A model generated the notes under the pieces. It saw nothing but the letters and a program-made list of their open reading frames with translations, made no database searches and had not been told where the DNA came from. A stretch of DNA of 64,000 bases from Bactericera cockerelli (lineage: Eukaryota > Arthropoda > Insecta > Hemiptera > Triozidae): the NCBI GenBank assembly GCA_024516035.1, contig CM044963.1, forward strand, positions 31,982,425 to 32,046,424, in the 5' to 3' direction. Positions 22,365 to 32,760 of this stretch are shown here, one piece after another. The translations under genes and the position numbers were made by a program. The stretch's first letter is position 1. Each line of letters begins with the position of its first letter.

Positions 22365-22745
22365 TGGCCGACCTCAGTAGCTTGATCGATAAGGTTGCGG
22401 ACTTGTAATCTGGTGTCTGTAGCGGTGGTTCAAGTCCCGATTTCAGCGTGGATTAAGTAATAATTCTAATATAATAATATCGCCTATTTTATACTGCCCG
22501 ATTAGGACTATTACTATTCCAGCAATAAGCCCAAGACGTACATTATTATGTGGTAAAAATCCCAAGTGGGAGGATAACTTGTCATGGCCCGGCTGTGTGT
22601 GTTTGAACCCGCGACCTCTGAAATCTCTGGATTCACAGAGTGCCACCATTACCACTGAGCTACCAGGACAGACAGTAAAGCGCGTTTGAGTAGTTGTGAT
22701 ATCATGAAAGTAATTAACACAAATATGATAACTAACTGTAAGCTA
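22365..22745. repeat. SINE T4 (+) split by SINE T1 (-)
   Basis: The T4 head (22365-22452) stops at 'ggattaagtaa' and resumes at about 22673 with 'agtaaagcgcgtttgag'. Between them is a full antisense T1, with 'ggataacttgtcatggcccg' and 'accactgagctaccaggaca'. AGTAA is present on both sides as a short target duplication. Confidence 0.75.
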
Positions 22746-22756
22746 TAATTTTATGA

Positions 22757-22850
22757 TAGTGGAAGAGATTGCCAAAGGCAATAACCCCGCCTTTAGTTGG
22801 GACATATATTATGTATATCTTTATTTATTTTTTTCTTTCTATTATATTGT
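22757..22850 (+). repeat. Retroposon 3' module 'attgccaaaggcaataaccc'
   Basis: 'ggaagagattgccaaaggca' with a TTGCC/GGCAA hairpin. The same module is at 9866, 24620, 34150 (-), 36565, 40180, 40270, 43575 (-) and 45107. Confidence 0.6.
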
Positions 22851-22883
22851 ATTTTAATTTGTAATTATTAGTGTTGTATGTAT

Positions 22884-23372
22884 CCCCCAAAAAACACTAC
22901 GTGTAAAAATAGTCGTCAAGTGTTGGAATGATTAAAAAGAAGTGATATCAAAAACGTCAATTTTCTATGTTTGAAGGAATTATTTTAATTCCTTGATAAT
23001 TCAACCAAAATAATAGCCTCACAACAACAATACACCTTTGAGCAAACTTCGATTTGGTATTTTGAGAATTTAACCAAAAAATAGCCACACAACAAAACAA
23101 TGCTCTTGTAAGAACAATGTTGCATAATTACAAAACCATTGTTCTTACAAGAGCATTGTTTTGTTGTGTGGCTATTTTTTGGTTAAATTCTCAAAATACC
23201 AAATCGAAGTTTGCTCAAAGGTGTATTGTTGTTGTGAGGCTATTATTTTGGTTGAATTATCAAGGAATTAAAATAATTCCTTCAAACATAGAAAATTGAC
23301 GTTTTTGATATCACTTCTTTTTAATCATTCCAACACTTGACGACTATTTTTACACGTAGTGTTTTTTGGGGG
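22884..23372. mobile_element. Foldback MITE, near-perfect palindrome (489 bp)
   Basis: Ends are CCCCCAAAAAACACT / AGTGTTTTTTGGGGG, with near-complete pairing of both halves around 23128. The outer 100 bp match the element at 2429-2849, but the inner parts are different. Related subfamilies therefore carry different palindromic cores. Confidence 0.85.
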
Positions 23373-23539
23373 ATATCACTACTTTTTGATTTAATTGATT
23401 TCAAATAGACAAAGAAGTTTCAAATAGAAGACTTGTTTTCTACGAGACAAAGATAAAAATATTAGGATACCGACAGCCTGAATATTATTCATAGATAATA
23501 TCGGAACAATTCAGTACCTCTCTCTGCTGTACCCAGTTC

Positions 23540-24012
23540 TAGATATGGGTATTTGGGTAATTTTGTAATACCGAGTATTTCATAGAACCGGTACTAGGTA
23601 TCGTACCCGGCCACAGTGTGTAATACCAAGTATTTAATAGAACCGGTACCCGGCTACTATGTACGATACGTCGGTATTCGGTCCCGGTGTGTAATACTGA
23701 GTATTTCATAAAACCGGTACCCAGTACGGTACGCGGATCCGGTGTGTTATACCGACTACTGAATATTTCATAGAATCGGTACTCGGTTCCGGTACTCGAT
23801 TCACGAGTATAAAAATCGGTTCTTGTACCATTGTAAGTGATTGTACCATTATAATACAAATCACGCACTATGCATCAAAGAAAAACAAAGCTTTCGAGAA
23901 TACAATTATTTTTTTCATGCAATTGATTACTCTATAAATAAGAACCAGTACATACTAATTACTCTCAAGAACCGGTACTCTTTGAGTAAAGTAATTACTC
24001 GTACCCATCTTT
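23540..24012. mobile_element. Possible hAT-type MITE with internal tandem repeats
   Basis: 'agatatgggtatttgggta' at the left faces 'gtaattactcgtacccatct' at the right. Inside are 3-4 diverged units of about 60-70 bp around 'gtatttcatagaaccggtac'. A matching 8-bp flank was not found, so class and ends are tentative. Confidence 0.4.
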
Positions 24013-24060
24013 ACAATAAGTACATTAGGTAATGATCGACTCTCGCCTGAGGGCTATTTA

Positions 24061-24291
24061 TCTTAATATATAAATGTCAAAGTCACTGACGGACTGACTG
24101 ATCATCACTGTTTCTCCGAACTGGTAAGTCCTAGGAAGCTGAAATTTGGTAGGTAGCTTTGTCTTATAATCTAGATGTGCAATAAGACGGGATTATTCGA
24201 AATTCCCACTACAACACCTGCCATTGGCAAAAAAGGACTTTTTGCTTTCACGGCCATGCATCGGCCCGCAAAGCGGGCGACAGCCCGCTAG
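24061..24291 (+). mobile_element. Short Helitron-like element (231 bp)
   Basis: It starts TC and ends CTAG, lies exactly between A (24060) and T (24292), and has the hairpin GCCCGC-AAA-GCGGGC (24264-24278) about 10 bp before the CTAG end. These are the accepted Helitron hallmarks. It has no coding capacity. Related elements are at 1300-1512 (-) and 59939-60172 (-). Confidence 0.8.
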
Positions 24292-24619
24292 TATTTATAT
24301 ACAGGGCATCCATAAAGTCTCACCTAGGCCTGGGTTTATCGAATACGACTCGTATTCCTTTATTTTTAAGAGGATTAATTTTCAGCCAAAAATAAAATTT
24401 GCCTACACGGCCCCAGTCAGGCTGGACATGAACCAACTTTAAAATCTTAAATAGAATGATATGTCTTGTGACATATTGTTTTAAAGGTCTCATTGAGAGA
24501 ATTTCATTACAATATATTTCAGTGAATTATACAACTTGCCGTTCATGAGATACAGGGTCTGACTTCCTGCGTAATATCCATATATAACTATTTTTTTTAA
24601 GTGTATTTAATGCAGTAGG

Positions 24620-24870
24620 TTTGGGTGGAAGAGATTGCCACAGGCAATAACCCCGCCCTTTAGGTATATAGGACATTAGTGTTATTTCTTTTTACTTATT
24701 TATTTTGGCACTTGTTTTTTTCCCTCTAAACACGTGAGTCTGGAATCACAGCCCTACCCAGGCTGGGTGAGGTAAATGTAGGTAGCTGGAACGATTCCCA
24801 GCGAATGGAGGGTAAAACCCTCCGTCCTGACTACTTCAAATCAGGACGTTAAAACCAAATACAATCAACT
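24620..24870 (+). repeat. Retroposon 3' module followed by SINE T7 body
   Basis: 24627-24680 is the 'attgccacaggcaataaccc' module. 24720-24870 is the T7 body without its head, ending 'caggacgttaaaaccaaata'. Confidence 0.65.
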
Positions 24871-25371
24871 GGTCACCATCGTTTTAAAATGAAGTTGGTG
24901 TGAAAATTGGTGCTTCTTTTGTGGAACTTCAACCAGTATATATTATAATAATGAAGAAAAAAAAACATACCTATTTAATTATAAAATCTATTACCAAAAA
25001 TTAATTAATAATCAACTAGTGTTTTAACCTTGTATTGAAAAATTAGTAATGAACTCGTTAAAAAATGGACAACTCTGTTTCGTGGTTTTGTTTACAATAC
25101 AATTTTAATTATATTATGTACCTGTTGTAGCTACATACAAACGTACATACATGGTAGGTAGATGGAAATTCGATCTTTGTAAAATAAAGAGGGAAATGAA
25201 AGTGCCGAGTATTATTGTATGTTCCGAAATTGCCTCTTACTATGGCTCTAAGAAATGTTGACCCATATATTTGCCTAACTTCGAGTTGCTAAACATGGTG
25301 TCATTTCAGCATAATCAGTAGATATAAACAGAAGAAGCGAGAAATTATACTAGATATTCTCGTACATTTAA
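24871..25371. other. No gene recognised
   Basis: AT-rich sequence up to the TTAA target of the piggyBac-like element. Confidence 0.4.
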
Positions 25372-26368
25372 CCTTTTGCACTCCAGTGAAAAAAAATTGG
25401 AACTGCCCATACGGTCCAGTGCATGTCCCACATACAACCATAGAAACGCCGCTACACTCCAGTATAAAATTCACAAGAACAGTCCTTAAGGTCCAGTGCA
25501 TGTCCCACATGCAACTATTAATAACGCTCTTACGGTCCAGTGCATGTCCCACATGCAAGATTTCCCTCCACTTTATTTGATTTCATTTTATATTTTCCTT
25601 TAATTATCAGCCTATCAGATTTATTCTAGTCGATTCGTGATATTCCGTAGAATATTTACGAACAAGTCAAAAGTGTCTAAAATGTAAGCCGGCTGTGTAA
25701 ACAAACATTATTATCAGTGCAACCTGCGGAAGGTTGGTTCAGTGTAGTACCTGTTCTATCGTCTTTATTTCTGTGATAAAAATGTCTAAAAGAAAACTGT
25801 ATAGTTTTATAGGTAAAGAAGAAGCAAAGAAAATTCAAAATTTACTTTGTGGTAAGTAATTTATTTTCTTTATATGTTGTTTTGAGGGTCAAAGATACCT
25901 CTGCAAAGTATATCTCTGTCTCTTTCTAGCACACTTGTTGACATGAGTTAGACAAAGAAGGATAATGTGTGATACAGGGTGGCGTTGTTAGCATTGATTT
26001 CACGACCCTCTTCAACACATTGTTTTTTTGTACTTCCACTACCTACCTTTTTTTAACAGTGTTTTATACCTCATTATTTACCCATTTTTAGCTCCCATAT
26101 CGCTAATTAGGGATCTATTGTTCTTTTTACAAAGTCAATAGTTTGGGTCGTCTACAAACACCCTGTATACGAGGTCTGTAATTTGAAAGAAAAAATCTAC
26201 TGGACCGTAGCGCTTCGTTTCTTTCCGAAACAACTCGACCTGATGAACAAACAAAACAATGCATGTGGGACATGCACTGGACCTTAAGGACTGTTCTAGT
26301 GAATTTTATACTGGAGTGTAGCGGCGTTTCTATGGTTGCATGTGGGACATGCACTGGACCGTAAAAGG
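25372..26368 (+). mobile_element. piggyBac-like non-autonomous element (997 bp)
   Basis: TTAA stands at both ends (25368-25371 and 26369-26372). The terminal repeats start CCTTTTGCACTCC and, on the other strand, CCTTTTACGGTCC. Both subterminal regions carry copies of GGTCCAGTGCATGTCCCACA in opposite orientation, about 170 bp long in total. The TTAA target and CCYT-type ends are diagnostic for the piggyBac superfamily. The interior has one possible coding exon and no transposase domain, so it is a deleted derivative. Confidence 0.85.
25782..25851 (+). CDS. Possible first exon inside the piggyBac-like element
   Basis: After a promoter-like AT-rich leader, ATG opens a frame encoding MSKRKLYSFIGKEEAKKIQN plus four residues (LLCG), ending at an excellent splice donor, G|GTAAGTAA. 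A T-rich tract and AG near 26057 could serve as acceptor, but no second exon is recognisable before the right terminus. The peptide is basic and might be the start of a piggyBac transposase or of a captured gene; I cannot tell. It lies on the same strand and fully inside the element. Confidence 0.4.
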
Positions 26369-27526
26369 TTAATAATTATAAATTAATAGGCAAGCATATA
26401 TCCTGAAAATATTCTGAAAATTTCAGCTCGATTGGACAAAAAATGCAACTTATATCACGTTACATACAAAGGTAGATGGATAATTAGATTGTGACAAGTC
26501 AATGTTGATCGAGTTAAACCATAGGTACTCACTTCGTTCGAAATTAAACGGTCATGGACGGTTGACTCAAACAAAAGCAACTACTGTTTTTTTTTCTCAC
26601 GAGAATATTGGACATCCAAAGTACAGAGTAAAAAAAATCTACCTAGCCGGGATTCGAACCCAGGTCACCTTGCAAACTTTATGTTTTACCTACACCAGTC
26701 GACGACCACAGAGACTGCTCAATACATAATATTTTATTATATTTATCATTTGATCTATATTAATCAATATTTTTGCCTCTTACTGGCCAATATTTTATAC
26801 ACTTCTCATAATATACAGGGTGGACCAAAAAAACGTTTACACCGTTAATGGTAGATTACTGACGACATTTCTAGGACGGATCTGCAATCCGTTTTTTCGG
26901 ATTCGCCTTTATAACTGCACAAAGTGATTTTTTGCAACTTTTTGAAAAAGTCCAATTTTGGCTTATTCTTCAGGTCAGAACTTTTTTCCTGTTTAAGATG
27001 AGTTGATTCTGAACATTTCTGCAGAAAGCCAACAAAATTTCAATGTTTCTAGATACACTACTTTGTTTTTTACGGTTTGGTTTGGCATCTTTTTTGACAC
27101 CTGAATAGAAAAAAAATTCTCATGTAAATTTTTTACACTTTGAAACACTCAAGATTTGCCCGAGCAAATTTTGGCACCGACATGGGCAAGTTTGATAAAA
27201 GTTGGCGGCCAACCCAAGGATGCTAAAAATAATTTTACGATTTTTTATCGCGTGATCTTCTGGGTAAACAAACCAGGTAAGTCTCAAAAAATGATGTTCA
27301 AAATCTTAAAAGTGTTGACCGTGTAGGGTCGTCTTGTACTCAAAGAGTAATTAGTTATTTATGTCTGATAATTATTTTCCTTGGAATTAATTAAAGGCCA
27401 GTTGAATGAATGATTGTTTGTTTCTCGATGATAGTTTTCAAGCATATGTTTCTGCATTCTATGAAATATTATCTTTAAACTTCTTGAGTTTTTGACATTT
27501 TCATGTCTTTGCTCTGGCACATAACC

Positions 27527-27740
27527 AAAATTATGTGACGAAATTATGTAACGAAATTATGTAACGATATTATGTAACGATATTATGTAACGATATTATG
27601 TAACGATATTATGTAACGAAATATTGAATTGTAAAGGGAGAGAAGAGGGAAAGTGTGTGTCATGCGCACAATGGCGAAGTATTGAATTGTAGAGGGAGAG
27701 AAGAGAGAAGGTATGTGTCATGCGCACAATACGAAATTTG
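27527..27740 (+). repeat. 13-bp tandem repeat and a duplicated 59-bp segment
   Basis: 'gtaacgatattat' is repeated about six times (27530-27615). Then two consecutive copies of a segment with 'attgaattgta.agggagaga' and 'gtcatgcgcacaat' follow (27622-27739). Confidence 0.8.
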
Positions 27741-27879
27741 GTCAGTTGGGTTTTGGACCTTGAATAGTAAAGATGAAAATGTCCCAATGGTTGCAGACTC
27801 GTATGCAAGCGTTTTTTTTTTAGTACAAGTTACCTACATTATTATAATTCGGATGCTGAAATGGCAGATACGCATTTAG

Positions 27880-28060
27880 CATATGGAGTTGCCAACAGGA
27901 ACATTTGGGATCACGTGAAAAACATAGTTTACGAAATCTGGTAGCAAGAATCGCATTCGATGACCTGACAGAAAAACCTGGAATCTTCCGCAACATTCGA
28001 CGGAACATGATGAAGAGGTTCAACCTTTGCATCCAGGAAGGTGGACGCCACTTCTAACAG
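27880..28060 (+). pseudogene. Degraded mariner/Tc1-type transposase C-terminus
   Basis: Two or more frames carry pieces typical of the end of insect mariner-like transposases: NIWDHVKNIVYE, then LVARIAFDDLTEKPGIFRNI and RNMMKRFNLCIQEGGRHF. The upstream catalytic region is not recognisable. It lies inside the TA-flanked element, in keeping with an internally deleted mariner relative. Confidence 0.7.
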
Positions 28061-28082
28061 TTCCTCTAAGGGAATTGAGAAG

Positions 28083-28135
28083 GGAGAGAGAGAGAGAGAG
28101 AGAGGCAGAGAGCAAAAGAGAGAGAGAGAAAGGCA
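28083..28135 (+). repeat. (GA)n-rich microsatellite
   Basis: An imperfect GA run inside the mariner-like element. Confidence 0.85.
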
Positions 28136-30627
28136 AATATGTAATGGGACAGTTCTGAGTTAGAACTAAGGTACTAAAGTCACCATTGGTTTCAAAAAAT
28201 TGTGTGAGGAGAATCCATAGTGTGGACTATGGCTAAATAAAAAATTGGCAACAGTTTTTTTTATTTTGTGGTCATGAATTTTTTGCTGGCTCTGGCGTTC
28301 GGGCGCGTCTAATCGTTTCTCATTGAACATACTAACACAAAATGTTTTTTTAAATACCTTTTTGTTTAATACCAAAATAGTATAAAACAATATAAAACTG
28401 CAAAAGTTTTTTCATTTTACAAAATATTATCATGTTTTTTTTCAAGATTTCTATTAAGAGTTGGCAATCGGTAAATATTTGTTATTTAATTAGTATTGTT
28501 TATGATAGAAGAACCTACCTGCATATTTACCTGGCTTTATTTTATAAACTCTATTTTCGTTTGGAAAATTCGCTAGTTTTTTTTTTCTCTTGTAGGGAAG
28601 CATAAGAAAAACCATCCTTACATTATCAAGGCAGTCTCTCAGGGGCTTACATGAATAATAATTATGTATATTGTGATACCAATAGTATCTGATATAACTC
28701 AATTTACAGAAGGTATTACCCCCAAAAAAAACCATAAGTTGTTGGTGTTACAACAGGTCAGATACAGGTATGAATAAAATATTCCATCAGATTTTTTTGA
28801 TAATTAAAATAATATTGACCGTTGAGAATTGAACCTCGGTCATGCGACTAAACTCTAAGCACTACCACATCTAGCTAACACCACTGACAACCTGAGAAGC
28901 ACGAAATTTATCATTTGAATTTTCCCAAACTGGCTGATGAAGGTATGTGAGACCGCGGTATTCAAAGAAAGCAATGTAAACAATTTTTGTAAACATTACA
29001 AGACGCCCTTACACAGTCTACAGCTAGAAAACTCTTAGGATTTTTGAAGAGTTTTTGGCAAACATCTAATAATTTTTCCCAGAAGATCACGTGGTAAAAA
29101 ATCGTAAAATTATTTTTTTAGCATCCTCGGGGCGGCCGCCAACTTTTATCAAACTTGCCCATGTCTGTGCCAAAATTTGTTCGGACAATAATGTCGAGTG
29201 TTTTATTTAGTAAAAAAGTTTTTTTGGGTGTTTTTTTTCTGTTCAGGTGTAAAAAAATATGACAAACCAAATCGTAAAAAACAAAGTAGTGTAGCTAGAA
29301 ACATCGAAATTTTGTTGGCTTTCTGCAAAATTGTTCAGAATCAACTCATCTTAAACAGGAAAAAAGTACTGACCTGAAGAATAACCCAAAGTCGGACTTT
29401 TTCGGAAAGTTTCAAAAAATCACTTTGTGCAGTTACGAAGGCGAATCCGAAAAAACGGATTGCAGATCCGGCCTGGAAATGTCGTCAGTAATCTACCATT
29501 AACGGGTGTAAACGTTTTTTTGGTCCACCCTGTAGACCTAGTTTACCTCTTGATGTAGAAATCTTTGAATGAAGTTATAAAACGTTATTATTCCCTCCCT
29601 GATAAACCGGTCTGTTGGCAGCTTGGATGAAGCAAAGACGATTGAAACCCATTTTTATTTCAAGTTCTATGTGAGGAGAAGTTTTTTTTGTTACTCTCAT
29701 AAATATAAAATCAGTTTTTTTTCTTTTTATGTCTCACACTGTCGCTGATTTTTCTAAAATTTTATTAACATCGTAGTATAATTTTGCGTAATTAGACCTT
29801 TAGTAGGAACCTTCAGTCATCCACGTGGGATGATTAGGCGTGGCTCCAGGGTTCATTATAGATATTCCTTTAGAGGGCTTTAAATACTTTTCTACTTATT
29901 TCAACCATCTGAAATTAAGTGATCTCATTCCCTTTGACTTGACCTTTCTAAAAACACCAAAAATACATCTCTAGGATAACAATAGACGGCTCTGGGCTAC
30001 ATAATAAGTATTCCTTTCAAAGGCTATAACTCAAGTTTGGTCCAGTGTAATACTTTGGTTATATTTTTATATTTTTTTCTATGATAAAGCCTTTCAAAAA
30101 ATACCACAATCGCAGCTCTAAGATAACGAGGGGCGGCTCTGTGCAACTTTCCGATTTTATTTTAGAAGGCTATATCTCCTACCCTATAAAAAATAAATAC
30201 TTTAAACTATAAAAGGTATGCAGAAATAAAAATTCCCTATCCAAAAACGTAGCTCACGTCTTTCCACGATAAGCACACGTTGCTGTACCCTTGACAGAAA
30301 ATTGGTCTGAAAAAAAAAACCCGTATGAATAATTTCATGAAATTCAAGATTTTACGCGTGGCCAGAAAACGACTTTAACTGTAGGTAGGAACCTCGCGCA
30401 TTTCGTGAAACACAATCTATTTTTGCGTCTCATTACGAATTTGACATAAAAATTGATAAAAGTTAGCGGGAAGTGGGCAAAAACAATAAAACAAAATACA
30501 TATAAACTCTGTTTCGTGTTAATATAGGCCGGCTGGCTGGCGCTACTTGACGAGCGCTCGCCTACCGGCGAGCTTGATATAATATGTCCTATTAATAAAG
30601 TGTAAATAAATAAAAATATGATAAACG

Positions 30628-30720
30628 TGCGATTAGCTCAGTGGTAAGATCTCGCTTTCCATGTAGTTGCGGACCCTGAGATGACAAAAAGAGATTCGAA
30701 TTTGAACCTGGGTCTCCTGG
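30628..30720 (+). repeat. SINE T5 head, rearranged
   Basis: 'gcgattagctcagtggtaag' and 'ctcgctttccatg' match the T5 head. The B-box side reads 'gaacctgggtctcctggaga' and is joined to other sequence. Confidence 0.5.
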
Positions 30721-30740
30721 AGAGAAAGCATGACCAACAA

Positions 30741-31400
30741 CTTACCTTGTGACAAGGGGATGGTGCAGTAGTCCTCCAGCTCGTAGCAGAACTTACCTTG
30801 TGACAAGGGGATGGTGCAGTAGTCCTCCAGCTCGTAGCAGAACTTACCTTGTGACAAGGGGATGGTGCAGTAGTCCTCCAGCTCGTAGCAGAACTTACCT
30901 TGTGACAAGGGGATGGTGCAGTAGTCCTCCAGCTCGTAGCAGAACTTACCCTGTGACAAGGGGATGGTGCAGTAGTCCTCCAGCTCGTAGCAGAACTTAC
31001 CTTGTGACAAGGGGATGGTGCAGTAGTCCTCCAGCTCGTAGCAGAACTTACCTTGTGACAAGGGGATGGTGCAGTAGTCCTCCAGCTCGTAGCAGAACTT
31101 ACCTTGTGACAAGGGGATGGTGCAGTAGTCCTCCAGCTCGTAGCAGAACTTACCTTGTGACAAGGGGATGGTGCAGTAGTCCTCCAGCTCGTAGCAGAAC
31201 TTACCTTGTGACAAGGGGATGGTGCAGTAGTCCTCCAGCTCGTAGCAGAACTTACCTTGTGACAAGGGGATGGTGCAGTAGTCCTCCAGCTCGTAGCAGA
31301 ACTTACCTTGTGACAAGGGGATGGTGCAGTAGTCCTCCAGCTCGTAGCAGAACTTACCTTGTGACAAGGGGATGGTGCAGTAGTCCTCCAGCTCGTAGCA
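30741..31400 (-). repeat. 51-bp minisatellite of 13 units, each an exon end plus splice donor
   Basis: The period is exactly 51 bp; units are identical except for one noticed substitution in unit 5 (30945-30995). Read on the minus strand, each unit is the last 43 nt of the neighbouring AANAT-like exon followed by G|GTAAGTTC. The array therefore presents 13 consensus 5' splice sites. Because 51 is divisible by 3 and no stop occurs, long frames run through it on both strands; these are a by-product of the repeat. In the exon's frame each unit reads YELEDYCTIPLSQGKFC. Confidence 0.95.
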
Positions 31401-31541
31401 GCGCTGCCCGTCCTGCAAGAGTCCGATGGCAATGTTGAGGGGTTCGTCTTGAAGAACGTCTTGACCAGAAAGTCTACGACCCGATCCTTATCCGCGGGCG
31501 AGAGACGAACCACTGTGTAGTTCAGCATGGTGGAGGAATTC
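31358..31541 (-). CDS. Exon of an arylalkylamine/dopamine N-acetyltransferase-like gene
   Basis: Enzymes of this GNAT-fold family acetylate amines such as dopamine with acetyl-CoA and are many-copied in insects. The exon is bounded by an acceptor (CTTACAG|AATTCC, minus strand) and the donor of the first repeat unit (CAAG|GTAAGT). The ATG at 31528 opens MLNYTVVRLSPADKDRVVDF. Then comes FLVKTFF, and in another frame DEPLNIAIGL, DGQRCYELEDYC and IPLSQG. The 'FF.DEPL...GL...ELE.YC...L..G' pattern is what I recognise from insect AANATs. A one-base deletion after FFK puts the two parts out of frame, so this is a pseudogene, an allele or an assembly error. No exon for the acetyl-CoA-binding core is seen in the window. 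Confidence 0.65.
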
Positions 31542-32760
31542 TGTAAGCAGAGACGAGTTATTTAAATGAACGAGTTATAAGGAGAGACGAGTTATAAATG
31601 AGACGAGTTATAAGGAGAGATGAGTTATAAATGAAGCAAACATGTGTATTTAGTATGTGAGGAGTTCTGTAAGCAGAGACGAGTTATAAATGAAACGAGT
31701 TATAAGGAGAGACGAGTTATAAATGAGACGAGTTATAAGGAGAGACGAGTTATAAATGAGACGAACCACTGTGTAGTTTAGATGTGTGGAGGAATTCTGT
31801 AAGCAGAGACGAGTTATAAATGAAACGAGTTATAAGCAGAGACGAGTTATTAAATGAGACGAATGTTATAAGGAGAGACGAGTTATAAATGAGACGAGTT
31901 ATAAGGAGAGACGAGTTATAAATGAGACGAACTGTTATATAGTGGAGGAGTTTGAAGCAGAGACGAGTTATTTAAATGAACGAGTTATAAGGAGAGACGA
32001 GTTATAAATGAGACGAACCACTGTGTAGTTTAGTATTGTGGAGGAGTTCTGTGTAAGGAGAAGACGAGTTATAAGGAGAGACGAGTTATTTAAATGATAC
32101 GATTATAAGGAGAGACGAGTTATTTAAATGAAACGAGTTATAAGGAGAGACGAGTTATAAATGAGACGAACCACTGTGTAGTTTAGTATTGTGGAGGAGT
32201 TCTGTAAGCAGAGACGAGTTATTTTAAATGAAACGAGTTATAAGGAGAGACGAGTTATAAATGAGACGAACCACTGTGTAGTTTAGTATTGTGGAGGAGT
32301 TCTGTAAGGAGAGACGAGTTATAAGGAGAGACGAGTTATAAATGAGACGAACCACTGTGTAGTTTAGTATTGTGGAGGAGTTCTGTAAGGAGAGACGATG
32401 GAAGTATTATGTCAACTTTGCCATCAGAGGATTCTACGGGATGGGCAGTTACAACACAGAACAAGCGTTACATAGCAGTTTCAGGACGAAATAAATGAGA
32501 CGAACCACTGTGTAGTTTAGTATTGTGGAGGAGTTCTGTAAGCAGAGACGAGTTATTTAAATGAAACGAGTTATAAGGAGAGACGAGTTATAAATGAGAC
32601 GATTATAAGGAGAGACGATTATAAATGAGACGACCACTGTGTAGTTTAGTATTGTGGAGGAGTTCTGTAAGGAGAGACGAGTTATAAGGAGAGACGAGTT
32701 ATAAATGAGACGAACCACTGTGTAGTTTAGTATTGTGGAGGAGTTCTGTAAGGAGAGACG
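31541..32760 (-). repeat. Complex array upstream of the AANAT-like exon, built partly from its 5' edge
   Basis: A higher-order array of 'gagacgagttataaggaga' and 'gagttataaatgagacga' blocks. About ten times (for example 31761, 32010, 32163, 32263, 32343, 32493, 32620, 32703) it includes 'gaaccactgtgtagttta' + 'tattgtggaggagttctgta'. That is the acceptor and first codons of the exon, with ATG changed to ATA. Fragments of SINE T5 are embedded at about 32400 and 32757. Confidence 0.9.

Larger units (their letters stand above)
26816..29532. mobile_element. Mariner-like element with about 490-bp terminal inverted repeats
   Basis: Ends CAGGGTGGACC...GGTCCACCCTG are flanked by TA on both sides (26814-26815, 29533-29534). 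26816-27300 and 29040-29532 are close reverse complements. The interior holds a degraded transposase C-terminus, a 13-bp tandem repeat and an antisense tRNA-like piece (28810-28870). TIRs this long are unusual for mariner-type elements, where tens of bases is common. Confidence 0.8.
26618..30572 (-). repeat. Right arm of inverted repeat pair 1, split by a mariner-like element
   Basis: 26618-26813 and 29535-30572 together are the reverse complement of 19-1272. The inner part includes the antisense tRNA-like 'gggattcgaacccaggtcac'. Relative to the left arm it has about 75 extra bases near 30055-30130 and has lost about 70 bp beside the mariner insertion. Confidence 0.75.

Noticed and set aside
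1..30572. Polinton/Maverick or giant virus-like element bounded by inverted repeat pair 1
   Set aside because: No polymerase B, integrase, ATPase or capsid-like coding sequence is visible between the arms; kept only as an open question on the arms.
30741..31400. CRISPR-like array
   Set aside because: Units are directly adjacent with no variable spacers, in a eukaryotic context.
30638..31528. Long overlapping open frames (over 220 codons) on both strands across the 51-bp array
   Set aside because: They follow from a stop-free repeat with a period divisible by three. Only the edge at 31358-31541 shows independent exon evidence.
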